Of a stretch of 64,000 nt of DNA, positions 8,252 through 16,581 are shown one piece after another. The stretch's first letter is position 1; every line of letters starts with the position of its first letter. This stretch comes from Alteraurantiacibacter aestuarii. GTDB taxonomy: Bacteria; Pseudomonadota; Alphaproteobacteria; Sphingomonadales; Sphingomonadaceae. The notes beneath the pieces were generated by a model. That model was not told the origin of the DNA and did no database searches. It saw nothing but the letters and a program-made list of their open reading frames with translations. Where the stretch lies: NCBI RefSeq assembly GCF_009827405.1, contig NZ_WTYY01000003.1:434001-498000 (forward strand), in the 5' to 3' direction. Both the position numbers and the translations under genes were made by a program.

Positions 8252-8551
8252 GTGGACAAATACCAGCATAAACCACGGGAGAGAGCGGCGGACAAGCATG
8301 GGAGAGGATTCCACCCCCACTACCGGCTCTTTCAGGCGCAGGCTTGTGGACAGGCCGATGTGGTTTTGGACAGGCTGGGGATAATGGGGAGAAGCTTTGC
8401 TTGACCAGTCAAGACCAGCGAGTCGCAGTGCAACCGCCTCTGTTCATTCCGGGAGAAATCGGGCAAGGGCGCGCTATCCCCGAAATCCACAGGACCAACA
8501 GACTCCTGCAACCTATATAAATATATAGATATATATTGTTTGGACCCCTCG
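8252..8551. other. Candidate chromosomal replication origin (oriC)
   Basis: This 300-base gap separates the leftward PDRP-maf-aroE-coaE-dnaQ operon from the rightward hemE-rho-mnmE-mnmG-rsmG-parAB row. The same arrangement surrounds the Caulobacter origin. It contains relaxed DnaA-box-like nonamers: TGTGGACAA at 8251-8259 (one mismatch to TGTGGATAA), TGTGGACAG at 8345-8353 (two), TTTGGACAG at 8365-8373 (three), TGGGGATAA at 8376-8384 (one) and AAATCCACA at 8483-8491 (two, opposite strand). Three GANTC sites, the CcrM methylation target, occur at 8307, 8420 and 8501. An A/T tract ends the region. I found no CtrA site TTAA-N7-TTAA. No exact consensus DnaA box is present, so the assignment rests mainly on gene order and strand switch. 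Confidence 0.75.
8514..8541. other. A/T-rich tract, candidate DNA unwinding element and hemE promoter
   Basis: 26 of these 28 bases are A or T, mostly alternating TATA/ATAT steps, in a genome segment of about 63% GC. Such tracts are the melting element of bacterial origins. It lies at the hemE edge of the gap, 22 bases downstream of the last DnaA-box-like nonamer. Because it directly abuts the hemE start, it may also hold the -10 element of the hemE promoter. Confidence 0.65.
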
Positions 8552-9577
8552 ATGCCTGGCCTTCTTCTCAATACTTTGCGCGGTGCAGTGACCGATCAGC
8601 GACCCGTGTGGCTGATGCGGCAGGCTGGCCGATACCTGCCTGAATATCGCGCCCTCAGGGCCGAAAAGGGCGGCTTTCTGGAACTGGTTTACGATAGCGA
8701 CGCTGCGGCCGAGGTCACCCTCCAGCCGATCCGCCGTTTCGGCTTTGACGGGGCAATCCTGTTTTCCGATATCCTGATCGTTCCCCATGCGCTGGGGCAG
8801 AATCTGCAATTCCTGGCAGGCGAGGGCCCGCATCTCTCGCCGCGGCTGGTGGATGCCACGCTCAGCTCGCTTGAAGCTGCCCCGCATCATTTTGAGCCGG
8901 TGTACGAGACCGTTCGCAAGGTGCGGGCGGCCCTGGGTCCTGAAACCACCATGTTGGGCTTCATTGGCTCTCCCTGGACCGTGGCGACCTATATGGTGAC
9001 GGGAGAGGGCAGCCGGGATCACCATGTGGCGCGCGCAATGGCCTATCGCGACCCGGTGGCCTTTGCCGAGATCATCGATGCGATCGTCGAAAGCTCGATC
9101 ACCTATCTTTCCGGCCAGATCGAAGCGGGTGCCGAGGCGGTGCAATTGTTTGACAGCTGGTCCGGCAGTCTCTCCCCGCAGCAGTTCGAACGCTGGGTGG
9201 TCGCGCCCACGGCGCGCATCGTCGATACGATTCGCCAGCGCCATCCGCACGTGCCGATCATTGGCTTTCCAAAGGGCGCTGGCGGCAAATTGCCCGCCTA
9301 TGCGCGGGAGACCGGCGTTGATGCCATCGGCGTCGATGAGACTGTCGATCCGCACTGGATTCACCGCGAATTGCCAGCCAGCATGCCTGTGCAGGGCAAT
9401 CTTGATCCGCTGCTGCTGATATCGGGCGGGGCGGAGCTGGAGGAAGCGGCACGCACGGTGCTGCGTGCCTTCGAAGGGCGCCCGCATGTCTTCAACCTGG
9501 GTCACGGGATCGACAAGACCACTCCCATCGCCCATGTTGAACGTCTGCTCGAGATCGTCCGGTCGGACAAGGCCTGA
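8552..9577 (+). CDS. hemE: Uroporphyrinogen decarboxylase
   Basis: This 341-residue enzyme removes four carboxyl groups from uroporphyrinogen III to give coproporphyrinogen III in haem synthesis. The signature VWLMRQAGRYLPEYR lies at residues 19-33, the second signature GSPWTVATYMVTG follows near 140, and the catalytic aspartate is in FDGAILFSDI. ATG at 8552 is preferred; TTG at 8540 would add four residues. Neither has a Shine-Dalgarno sequence and an A/T tract lies immediately upstream, so the message may be leaderless. It begins the rightward row from the origin. Confidence 0.95.
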   Translation: MPGLLLNTLRGAVTDQRPVWLMRQAGRYLPEYRALRAEKGGFLELVYDSDAAAEVTLQPIRRFGFDGAILFSDILIVPHALGQNLQFLAGEGPHLSPRLVDATLSSLEAAPHHFEPVYETVRKVRAALGPETTMLGFIGSPWTVATYMVTGEGSRDHHVARAMAYRDPVAFAEIIDAIVESSITYLSGQIEAGAEAVQLFDSWSGSLSPQQFERWVVAPTARIVDTIRQRHPHVPIIGFPKGAGGKLPAYARETGVDAIGVDETVDPHWIHRELPASMPVQGNLDPLLLISGGAELEEAARTVLRAFEGRPHVFNLGHGIDKTTPIAHVERLLEIVRSDKA

Positions 9578-9644
9578 AACAGGTCTGCAAACAGGCCCAA
9601 AACCAACTGATGACTTGGTGCGAACGAATGCCTAGATCAAACCC

Positions 9645-10088
9645 ATGCTGGATGTGCTTTCGATGACGTATCTGTGGCTCAAGGCCGGTCATATCATCTT
9701 CGTGATCTTCTGGATGGCGGGGTTGTTCATGCTGCCGCGCTATTTCGTCTATCATCAGGAAGCCGCCGAAGGATCGCCGGAAGAAGCGACGTGGATCGAT
9801 CGTGAGCGCAAACTGCTCAAGATCATCCTGCTCCCCTCGATCATCGTGGTGTGGGTGCTGGGGCTGGCGCTGGCCTATACGCTCAATCTGTGGAGCGAAG
9901 GCTGGCTGCATGCCAAATTGCTGCTGGTGCTCGGCCTGTCGGGCTATCACGGCTATCTGGCCGCCTATCACAAGAAGCTGGCACGCGGAGAGCGGACGCT
10001 GACGGGCAAGCAATTGCGCCTGTTCAACGAAGTGCCCGGAATTGCCGCCGCGGTGATCGTGATCCTGGTGATCGTCCGGCCGTTCTGA
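9645..10088 (+). CDS. hemJ: Protoporphyrinogen IX oxidase HemJ
   Basis: This 147-residue inner-membrane protein of the UPF0093/HemJ family oxidises protoporphyrinogen IX to protoporphyrin IX. Four hydrophobic segments are visible, at roughly 10-33, 53-77, 84-103 and 128-146. Conserved features are KAGHIIFVIFWMAGLF with H16, LPRYFVYH, and the basic block GKQLRLFNEVP. The start at 9645 is the likely one; a Met at residue 7 is possible. Its place two genes into the origin row beside hemE fits a haem-synthesis unit. Confidence 0.92.
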   Translation: MLDVLSMTYLWLKAGHIIFVIFWMAGLFMLPRYFVYHQEAAEGSPEEATWIDRERKLLKIILLPSIIVVWVLGLALAYTLNLWSEGWLHAKLLLVLGLSGYHGYLAAYHKKLARGERTLTGKQLRLFNEVPGIAAAVIVILVIVRPF

Positions 10089-10261
10089 CCTTACGTCGCG
10101 CTTTGCGGCTCGCTTCATCGATTGCGAATTGACCGCGCCACGCGAAAAGCATAATTCGCAACCATTCCGGCTTTTGAGGTCGCCATCCAGAGCGACCGGG
10201 TCTGCTTTCTCCAAGCCCAGACGGCCCGCCGGCTCCCAGACTACATACGGAATTACGAATC

Positions 10262-11518
10262 ATGCATTTGAAAGAACTGAAACAGCGGACGCCGGCAGAA
10301 CTCGTCTCCATGGCAGAGGAACTGGGCGTCGAAGGTGCATCGACCATGCGCCGCCAGGACCTGATGTTCGCCATCCTCAAGGAAGTGGCGGAAGACGGTG
10401 AGGAAATCCTCGGCATCGGTACAATCGAGGTTCTGCAGGATGGTTTCGGCTTTCTGCGCAGCCCCGAAGCCAATTATCTGGCCGGGCCCGACGATATCTA
10501 TGTCTCGCCCAACCAGGTCCGCAAATGGGGCCTGCGCACCGGCGATACGGTGGAAGGCGAGATCCGCGCACCCAAGGACGGGGAGCGTTACTTCGCCCTG
10601 ACCAAGCTGCTCAAGGTCAATTACGATGATCCTGATGCCGTGCGTCACCGCACCAATTTTGACAATCTCACGCCGCTCTATCCCGATGAACGCCTGAACC
10701 TCGATACCAAGGATCCGACGGTCAAGGACAAGTCGGCCCGGGTGATCGATCTGATCGCGCCGCAGGGCAAGGGCCAGCGCGCGCTGATCGTGGCACCGCC
10801 GCGTACCGGTAAAACCGTGCTGTTGCAGAACATGGCCAAGGCCATCACCGACAACCATCCCGAAGTGATCCTGCTGGTGCTGCTGGTGGACGAACGTCCC
10901 GAGGAAGTGACCGACATGCAGCGCAGCGTGAAGGGTGAAGTGATCTCCTCCACCTTTGACGAACCCGCTACGCGCCACGTGCAAGTTGCTGAAATGGTTA
11001 TCGAAAAAGCCAAGCGTCTGGTTGAGCACAAGCGCGATGTGGTGATCCTGCTGGATTCCATCACCCGCCTTGGCCGCGCCTACAACACCGTGGTGCCAAG
11101 CTCCGGCAAGGTGCTGACCGGCGGTGTGGATGCCAACGCCTTGCAGCGCCCCAAGCGCTTCTTCGGTGCTGCGCGTAACATTGAGGAAGGCGGTTCGCTG
11201 TCCATCATCGCCACCGCGCTGATCGATACCGGCAGCCGCATGGACGAGGTCATCTTCGAAGAATTCAAGGGTACGGGTAACTCCGAAATCGTCCTCGACC
11301 GCAAGGTTGCCGACAAGCGCATCTTCCCCGCACTCGATGTCGGCAAGTCCGGCACGCGCAAGGAGGAGCTGCTGGTCGACAAGGAACAGCTCTCCAAGAT
11401 GTGGGTGCTGCGCCGGATTCTGATGCAGATGGGCACGATCGACTCGATGGAATTCCTGCTCGACAAGATGAAGGATTCCAAGACCAACGAAGACTTCTTC
11501 GCCACGATGAACCAGTAG
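10262..11518 (+). CDS. rho: Transcription termination factor Rho
   Basis: This 418-residue hexameric RNA-dependent ATPase ends transcription at rut sites. It has an N-terminal Rho_N helix bundle ([20 protein letters not shown]), a cold-shock-like RNA-binding domain near residues 50-120 ([10 protein letters not shown]), and a RecA-type ATPase with Walker A APPRTGKT at 178-185, Walker [17 protein letters not shown], and the Q/R loop. The 173-base leader upstream has no gene and may serve the autoregulation usual for rho. A strong terminator follows at 11541. Confidence 0.98.
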   Translation: MHLKELKQRTPAELVSMAEELGVEGASTMRRQDLMFAILKEVAEDGEEILGIGTIEVLQDGFGFLRSPEANYLAGPDDIYVSPNQVRKWGLRTGDTVEGEIRAPKDGERYFALTKLLKVNYDDPDAVRHRTNFDNLTPLYPDERLNLDTKDPTVKDKSARVIDLIAPQGKGQRALIVAPPRTGKTVLLQNMAKAITDNHPEVILLVLLVDERPEEVTDMQRSVKGEVISSTFDEPATRHVQVAEMVIEKAKRLVEHKRDVVILLDSITRLGRAYNTVVPSSGKVLTGGVDANALQRPKRFFGAARNIEEGGSLSIIATALIDTGSRMDEVIFEEFKGTGNSEIVLDRKVADKRIFPALDVGKSGTRKEELLVDKEQLSKMWVLRRILMQMGTIDSMEFLLDKMKDSKTNEDFFATMNQ

Positions 11519-11540
11519 AATTGTGGTGCACTGACAAGGA

Positions 11541-11567
11541 AACGGGGAGCTTCGGCTCCCCGTTTTG
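11541..11567 (+). terminator. Rho-independent terminator after rho
   Basis: A perfect ten-base-pair stem, AACGGGGAGC (11541-11550) and GCTCCCCGTT (11555-11564), encloses a very stable TTCG tetraloop and is followed by a short T-run. It lies 22 bases after the rho stop codon and separates hemE-hemJ-rho from the downstream DUF6489/mnmE unit. Confidence 0.92.
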
Positions 11568-11700
11568 CGTTTGGGCCAGATGTGCGTTCGGCCAGCAATT
11601 TGTGCCCACCACTGGAAATTTCCACCGTCTTGCTCATATATGACACTTGGACGCGTATCTCGCCAAGGCGGCGATGCGCCGCAAGTGAAGGGCATGTGCC

Positions 11701-11970
11701 ATGAAAATGAATATCGAGATCGATTGCTCCCCGGAGGAAGCACGCCGTTTCATGGGCCTGCCCGATGTGGAGAAGGCCAATGCGGCCTATGTCGACGCCA
11801 TCAGCAATGCGATGAAGGGTGTGTCCAGTGTCGACCAGCTGGAGGATTATGCCAAGCAGCTGGCGCCGATGGGTCAGCTGGGGCTGAAGATGTTCCAGAA
11901 CTTCATCGAGAATTCGATGGGCCAGGCTGGAAGCACGCCTTCCGGGAAGAACCGCTCCTCAGGCAACTGA
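11701..11970 (+). CDS. DUF6489 family small protein
   Basis: This 89-residue soluble protein opens with MKMNIEIDCSPEEARRFMGL and continues with PDVEKAN, the signature of DUF6489. That family is found beside mnmE or rho in sphingomonads and has no assigned function. The C-terminal half is a predicted amphipathic helix (GLKMFQNFIENSMGQ) with a serine/glycine-rich tail. It has no signal peptide or membrane segment. It ends eight bases before the mnmE start, suggesting co-transcription. Confidence 0.8.
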   Translation: MKMNIEIDCSPEEARRFMGLPDVEKANAAYVDAISNAMKGVSSVDQLEDYAKQLAPMGQLGLKMFQNFIENSMGQAGSTPSGKNRSSGN

Positions 11971-11978
11971 CCTCCCCG

Positions 11979-13256
11979 ATGATGGACACGATATTCGCGC
12001 TTTCGAGCGGAGCGCCGCCGGCGGGTATCGCAGTCATCCGGGTAACCGGCCCGGCAGCGGGTGATGCTCTCGGCAGGCTGGCAGGAAAATTGCCGGTTCC
12101 CAGGCAGGCCACGCGCGCATGGCTGACCGATGATCGGGGCCAGCGGCTGGATGATGGCCTTGTGCTGTGGTTCCCCGGCCCGGCATCGGTGACCGGAGAA
12201 GATCTGGCCGAATTTCACTTGCATGGCGGCCGCGCGGTCATCGCTGCGGTGGAAGCCGCTCTCTCAGCCATTCCCGGCCTGCGCAAGGCGAGGGCGGGTG
12301 AGTTCACCCGCCGTGCCTTTGCCAATGGCCGGATAGATCTGGCGGAGGCCGAAGGCCTCGCGGACCTGCTCTCGGCAGAGACCGAACTGCAGCGACAGGC
12401 GGCTATCCTTTCAGCAGGCGGGCATTTGTCGCGCCAGGTGGAGGGTTGGCGTGAACAGCTACTGCATTTGTCTGCGCAGGTCGAAGCCGTCCTCGATTTT
12501 GAGGATGAGGACGATGTCGATGCGCTGCCCGCCGGATTTGCGCAGGATATCGAAGCTCTGGCGCTATCGCTGAGGCAGGCCCTTGATGCTCCGTCCGCGG
12601 AACCCTTGCGGGAGGGATACCGGGTGGCGCTGGCTGGACCGCCAAATGCTGGTAAATCCACACTTTTCAACGCTTTGCTTGATAATCAGGCGGCCATTAC
12701 CGCCGCCATTCCCGGCACCACGCGCGATGTGCTGGTCAGGCCTGTTTCCATGGGTGGCGTGCCGTTTTCCTTCGTCGATATGGCCGGACTTCGCACCGAA
12801 AGCGGAGATGAGATCGAGGCCATCGGAATAGATCGTGCCCATGGCGAAATTGCCCGCGCAGACCTGGTGCTGTGGCTTGGCGCGGAAGGGGCTGGTCCTG
12901 CAGGCGCGTGGGAGATTGATGCGCAGTGCGACCGCGAAGACCACTGCCCCAAGCTCACCCCCGCGTTTCGCATCTCCGCTGTGACGGGGGAGGGGATGGA
13001 CGCGTTGAAGTCCGCCCTGGTCATCCATGCCAGCGGGCAGTTGCCCCGGCCCGGCGAGCTGGCGCTGAACAGGCGGCAGCGTGATCTGGTGAGCCTCGCG
13101 GCCGACGAGCTGGGCGCGATTGCAGGTGAACGCGACCTCCTGCTGGTCGCTGAAAGGCTGCGTCAGGCGCGGCTTGCCTTTGATGCGCTGCTGGGACGCA
13201 CGTCGACAGAGGATGTTCTCGATGCGCTGTTCGGCCGGTTCTGCATCGGCAAGTAG
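11979..13256 (+). CDS. mnmE: tRNA modification GTPase MnmE
   Basis: This 425-residue GTPase works with MnmG to add carboxymethylaminomethyl groups to U34 of some tRNAs. It has the N-terminal folate-binding domain (TIFALSSGAPPAGIAVIRVTG), the helical domain, an inserted G domain with P-loop GPPNAGKST at 220-228, switch sequence PGTTRD, G3 motif DMAGLR at 267-272, and the C-terminal FCIGK. The NKxD (G4) motif is not obvious: the expected place reads AQCD at 315-318. Two adjacent ATGs (11979, 11982) are possible starts; the reading frame upstream overlaps DUF6489. A parS site lies just downstream. Confidence 0.95.
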   Translation: MMDTIFALSSGAPPAGIAVIRVTGPAAGDALGRLAGKLPVPRQATRAWLTDDRGQRLDDGLVLWFPGPASVTGEDLAEFHLHGGRAVIAAVEAALSAIPGLRKARAGEFTRRAFANGRIDLAEAEGLADLLSAETELQRQAAILSAGGHLSRQVEGWREQLLHLSAQVEAVLDFEDEDDVDALPAGFAQDIEALALSLRQALDAPSAEPLREGYRVALAGPPNAGKSTLFNALLDNQAAITAAIPGTTRDVLVRPVSMGGVPFSFVDMAGLRTESGDEIEAIGIDRAHGEIARADLVLWLGAEGAGPAGAWEIDAQCDREDHCPKLTPAFRISAVTGEGMDALKSALVIHASGQLPRPGELALNRRQRDLVSLAADELGAIAGERDLLLVAERLRQARLAFDALLGRTSTEDVLDALFGRFCIGK

Positions 13257-13264
13257 CCGCCCGG

Positions 13265-13280
13265 TGTTCCACGTGAAACA
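13265..13280. other. parS site 1 (ParB-binding palindrome)
   Basis: The 16-mer TGTTCCACGTGAAACA differs from the consensus TGTTTCACGTGAAACA at one base. It lies in the 69-base gap between mnmE and mnmG, about 4.8 kb from the candidate oriC and 3.3 kb before parB. ParB loads here and spreads to form the segregation complex. Confidence 0.93.
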
Positions 13281-13325
13281 TTGCCACTTTGACGCTGGCG
13301 CCTCAGCGTTCTATCGGCGGGCAGG

Positions 13326-15185
13326 ATGAGCGCATTTGATATTCTGGTGATCGGTGGAGGTCATGCCGGCTGCGAGGCTGCTTCTGTGGCTGCGCGCATG
13401 GGTGCGCGGACGGCCCTCATATCCTTCGATATCGCCACCATCGGCGCGATGAGCTGCAATCCGGCCATTGGCGGGTTGGGCAAGGGCCATCTTGTGCGCG
13501 AAGTCGATGCATTCGATGGACTGATCGCCCGCGCAGCCGACGCCGCTGCCATTCATTACCGCATGCTCAACCGATCAAAGGGCAGTGCGGTTCAGGGTCC
13601 GCGCGTGCAGGCAGACAGGACCCTGTTCCGCGCCGCGATCCAGAAGATGATCCGCGCGCAGGACAATCTTACCCTGATAGAGGGTGAGGCGGCTTCGCTG
13701 CTGTTTCAGGAAGACCGTGTCTGCGGCGTCATTCTGGGCGACGGGACCGAGGTGCCTGCCGGTGCAGTGATCCTGTGTACCGGTACATTCCTGGGCGGCA
13801 CGCTGTTTCGTGGTGAGGAGCGGCTGACAGGCGGGCGGATCGGCGAATCATCGGCTCAGGTCCTTGCCGCGCAGATGCGCAATTCCGGCCTGCCGATGGC
13901 GCGGCTGAAGACAGGTACACCGCCGCGTCTCGATGGGCGCACGATTAACTGGGCGCGTCTGGAAGAACAGCCGTCTGACAGTGATCCGTGGACCATGTCT
14001 GCGTTGACGCCGGAGCGCGTCAATCCTCAGGTTTTCTGTGCCATCACCCGCACCAATCCCGCCAGCCACGCGATTATTGCCGATAATTTGCATCGTTCGC
14101 CGCTGTTCACCGGGGCAATCGGTGCTGCCGGTCCGCGCTATTGCCCATCGATAGAGGACAAGATTCACCGCTTTGCCGATCGCGACGGTCATCAGGTCTT
14201 CCTCGAGCCTGAGGGGCTGGGCACGCATATGGTCTATCCCAATGGTATCAGCACCTCTCTGCCCACCGATGTGCAGCTCGCGATGCTGCGCACGATGGAG
14301 GGGTTGGAGCAGGTGGAGATGGTCGTCCCCGGCTATGCGGTGGAATATGACCATATCGATCCACGCGCGCTCGGCCCTGATCTGCAGCTGAAGGAAATGC
14401 CCGGCCTGTATTGCGCGGGCCAGATCAACGGCACCACCGGTTATGAGGAGGCCGCTGCACAGGGCCTTATTGCAGGTATGCATGCGGCGGCAAAAGTCCG
14501 GGGCGTGGCGCCTGCCCCCATCGACCGGGCAAATTCCTACATGGCGGTGATGGTCGATGACCTGACCTTGCACGGTGTGAGCGAGCCATATCGCATGCTC
14601 ACCGCGCGGGCCGAATACCGCCTGCGCCTGCGTGCCAATAATGCCACCACCCGGCTGACTCCGCTCGCCATCGATGCGGGTTGTGTCGGGGCGGAGCGCA
14701 CCGGGTGGGTCACCTCCCGCGAGCAGGAACGGTCAGTGTGGGATAGCGCGCTTGATCGCAAGGTGACCGGCGGTGAATTGATCGACCTGGGTATTTCAGC
14801 GAAGCAGGATGCCGGGCGGCTGACGTTGCGGGAATGGCTGCGCTTCCCCAATATCGATCTGCACGCACTCATCCCGCTGCTGCCTGCTGAATGTCGCACC
14901 GACAGCGCTCTGGCGGAAGAACTTGCGGAGGATGCGGCTTACGCTCCCTATCTGGAACGGCAGGATGCAGAGCTGCGCGATCTGCGTTCAAGCGAGGCCG
15001 TGCTGCTTGGTGACGGGTTCGCCTATGCGCAGGTTCCCGGCCTTTCCAACGAAATGGTCGAGCGGCTCAGCACGGCAAGGCCGGCCAATCTGGCCGCAGC
15101 GGGCAGGGTGCGGGGAATTACCCCTGCGGCTCTGGCTGCGGTTCTGGTACACGCGCGGCGTAATTCGGCTACAGAGGCAGCATGA
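13326..15185 (+). CDS. mnmG: tRNA uridine-5-carboxymethylaminomethyl modification enzyme MnmG (GidA)
   Basis: This 619-residue FAD/NADH-dependent protein is the partner of MnmE in wobble-uridine modification. It has the N-terminal dinucleotide loop [10 protein letters not shown] near residues 10-19, the [21 protein letters not shown] family signature in two adjacent blocks, [14 protein letters not shown], the second signature starting MKTGTPPRL-like at [14 protein letters not shown], and the C-terminal GidA helical domain. It overlaps rsmG by four bases (ATGA), so the two are translationally coupled. Confidence 0.97.
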   Translation: MSAFDILVIGGGHAGCEAASVAARMGARTALISFDIATIGAMSCNPAIGGLGKGHLVREVDAFDGLIARAADAAAIHYRMLNRSKGSAVQGPRVQADRTLFRAAIQKMIRAQDNLTLIEGEAASLLFQEDRVCGVILGDGTEVPAGAVILCTGTFLGGTLFRGEERLTGGRIGESSAQVLAAQMRNSGLPMARLKTGTPPRLDGRTINWARLEEQPSDSDPWTMSALTPERVNPQVFCAITRTNPASHAIIADNLHRSPLFTGAIGAAGPRYCPSIEDKIHRFADRDGHQVFLEPEGLGTHMVYPNGISTSLPTDVQLAMLRTMEGLEQVEMVVPGYAVEYDHIDPRALGPDLQLKEMPGLYCAGQINGTTGYEEAAAQGLIAGMHAAAKVRGVAPAPIDRANSYMAVMVDDLTLHGVSEPYRMLTARAEYRLRLRANNATTRLTPLAIDAGCVGAERTGWVTSREQERSVWDSALDRKVTGGELIDLGISAKQDAGRLTLREWLRFPNIDLHALIPLLPAECRTDSALAEELAEDAAYAPYLERQDAELRDLRSSEAVLLGDGFAYAQVPGLSNEMVERLSTARPANLAAAGRVRGITPAALAAVLVHARRNSATEAA

Positions 15186-15808
15186 TTTCCACCGAGGAAG
15201 AAGCGCGCACCTATTGCGCAAACCTGTGCGATGCGGCGGGCATGGAGCGGCTGACCGCCTTCATTGACCTGTTGGCGCGGGAAAATGAGCAGCAGAACCT
15301 GATCTCCAACAACAGTCTGGAATCGGTGTGGCAGAGGCATATTGCCGATAGTCTCCAGCTGCTTGCGCATGTTCCACGTGAAACATCGCCCTGGCTCGAT
15401 CTTGGCAGCGGGGCGGGCATGCCCGGGTTGATACTGGCCATCGCACGGCCGGATCTCGCCTTCCACCTGGTCGAATCGCGCAAGCGCCGGGTGAGTTGGC
15501 TGGAGAGCGTTGCCAGGGAATATTCGCTCACCAATTGCCATGTTCATGGGTCCCGTCTGGAAAATGTGGAAAGCTTTGAAAGCGCGGTAATCTGCGCGCG
15601 CGCCTTCGCTCCGCTGGGAAAACTCCTCCGCTTATCCGCCCGTTTTTCCACACAGCAGACCGTGTGGCTGTTGCCGAAGGGGCGTTCGGCAGCGCAAGAA
15701 CTGTCTGAGCAGCCCGAATCGATCAGGGCGATGTTCCACGTGGAACAATCAAGCACGGATCCGCAGGCCGGAATCGTCAAAGGGCACGGGAGGCCACCGA
15801 TCCAATGA
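15182..15808 (+). CDS. rsmG: 16S rRNA (guanine527-N7)-methyltransferase RsmG (GidB)
   Basis: This 208-residue SAM-dependent enzyme methylates G527 of 16S rRNA in the 530 loop. Visible blocks are [11 protein letters not shown], the SAM loop [12 protein letters not shown] near residues 72-83, and the acidic [12 protein letters not shown] strand. The C-terminus has an extension of about 25 residues beyond the fold. Two parS palindromes are built into the coding sequence, one within the SAM domain region (15370-15385) and one in the C-terminal extension (15732-15747). The stop overlaps the parA start by four bases. Confidence 0.95.
   Translation: MISTEEEARTYCANLCDAAGMERLTAFIDLLARENEQQNLISNNSLESVWQRHIADSLQLLAHVPRETSPWLDLGSGAGMPGLILAIARPDLAFHLVESRKRRVSWLESVAREYSLTNCHVHGSRLENVESFESAVICARAFAPLGKLLRLSARFSTQQTVWLLPKGRSAAQELSEQPESIRAMFHVEQSSTDPQAGIVKGHGRPPIQ
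15370..15385. other. parS site 2, inside rsmG
   Basis: TGTTCCACGTGAAACA is identical to the site in the mnmE-mnmG gap. It lies inside rsmG, where it is read in the frame that gives HVPRET. About 7 kb from the candidate oriC and 420 bases before parA. Confidence 0.92.
15732..15747. other. parS site 3, inside the 3' end of rsmG
   Basis: TGTTCCACGTGGAACA is a perfect 16-base palindrome and differs from the consensus symmetrically at two bases. It is read in a different frame from site 2, giving MFHVEQ in the C-terminal extension of RsmG. It lies 58 bases before the parA start, so ParB bound here could also affect parAB expression. Confidence 0.9.
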
Positions 15809-16581
15809 TCTGTATCGCCATAGCCAATCAGAAGGGCGGTGTGGGCAAGACCACCACCGCCATCAATATCGCGACCGCCATGGCGGCGACTGGCTGGCGA
15901 ACCTTGCTGATCGATCTGGACCCGCAGGGAAATGCCTCAACCGGCATCGGCGTGGATGCGTCTCAGCGCGGCCTTTCGACCTACGACATACTGGTGGACA
16001 ATGTGCCGGTGGATGATTGCATCATGCAGTCGCGCATTCCGGGTCTCGATCTCATCCCGGCAACGGTGGATCTGAGCGGGGCGGAAATCGAACTGGTTGG
16101 TGTGGAAGAGCGCACGCATCGCCTGCGCAATGCGCTGAAGCATCATCAGGGCCACGATGTGTGCTTCATCGATTGCCCGCCTTCGCTGGGTCTGCTGACA
16201 CTCAACGCGCTGTGTGCGGCAGATACGCTGCTGGTGCCGCTGCAGTGTGAGTTCTTTGCGCTGGAAGGCCTCAGCCAGCTTTTGCAGACGGTTGAGCAGG
16301 TTCAGCAGCGTTTCAACCCCGATCTGGGTATTGTCGGCATCGTCCTGACCATGTTCGACAGGCGTAACCGCCTGACCGATCAGGTGTCCGACGATGTGCG
16401 CGAATGTCTGGGCAAACTTGTTTTTGAGGCGGTGATTCCGCGCAATGTCCGGCTGTCGGAGGCACCAAGCCACGGCCTGCCTGCGCTGGTCTATGATCAC
16501 GCATGCGCCGGAAGCCGCGCCTACATGGCGCTGGCGCGTGAGTTGATCGGCCGCCTGCCACAGGAAAGGAAAGCCGCATGA
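15805..16581 (+). CDS. parA: Chromosome partitioning ATPase ParA
   Basis: This 258-residue deviant-Walker ATPase forms DNA-bound gradients that pull ParB-parS complexes apart. It has the Walker A motif KGGVGKTT at 10-17 with the signature lysine at position 10, the ATP-contact DLDPQGNAS, Walker B CFIDCPPSLGLLT, and the C-terminal IPRNVRLSEAPSHGLPAL block typical of chromosomal Soj/ParA. It overlaps rsmG and parB by four bases each, so rsmG-parA-parB are coupled. Confidence 0.97.
   Translation: MICIAIANQKGGVGKTTTAINIATAMAATGWRTLLIDLDPQGNASTGIGVDASQRGLSTYDILVDNVPVDDCIMQSRIPGLDLIPATVDLSGAEIELVGVEERTHRLRNALKHHQGHDVCFIDCPPSLGLLTLNALCAADTLLVPLQCEFFALEGLSQLLQTVEQVQQRFNPDLGIVGIVLTMFDRRNRLTDQVSDDVRECLGKLVFEAVIPRNVRLSEAPSHGLPALVYDHACAGSRAYMALARELIGRLPQERKAA

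Noticed and set aside
10253-11743. A 496-codon open frame on the minus strand
   Set aside because: It is antisense to rho and crosses the rho terminator; no domain recognised.
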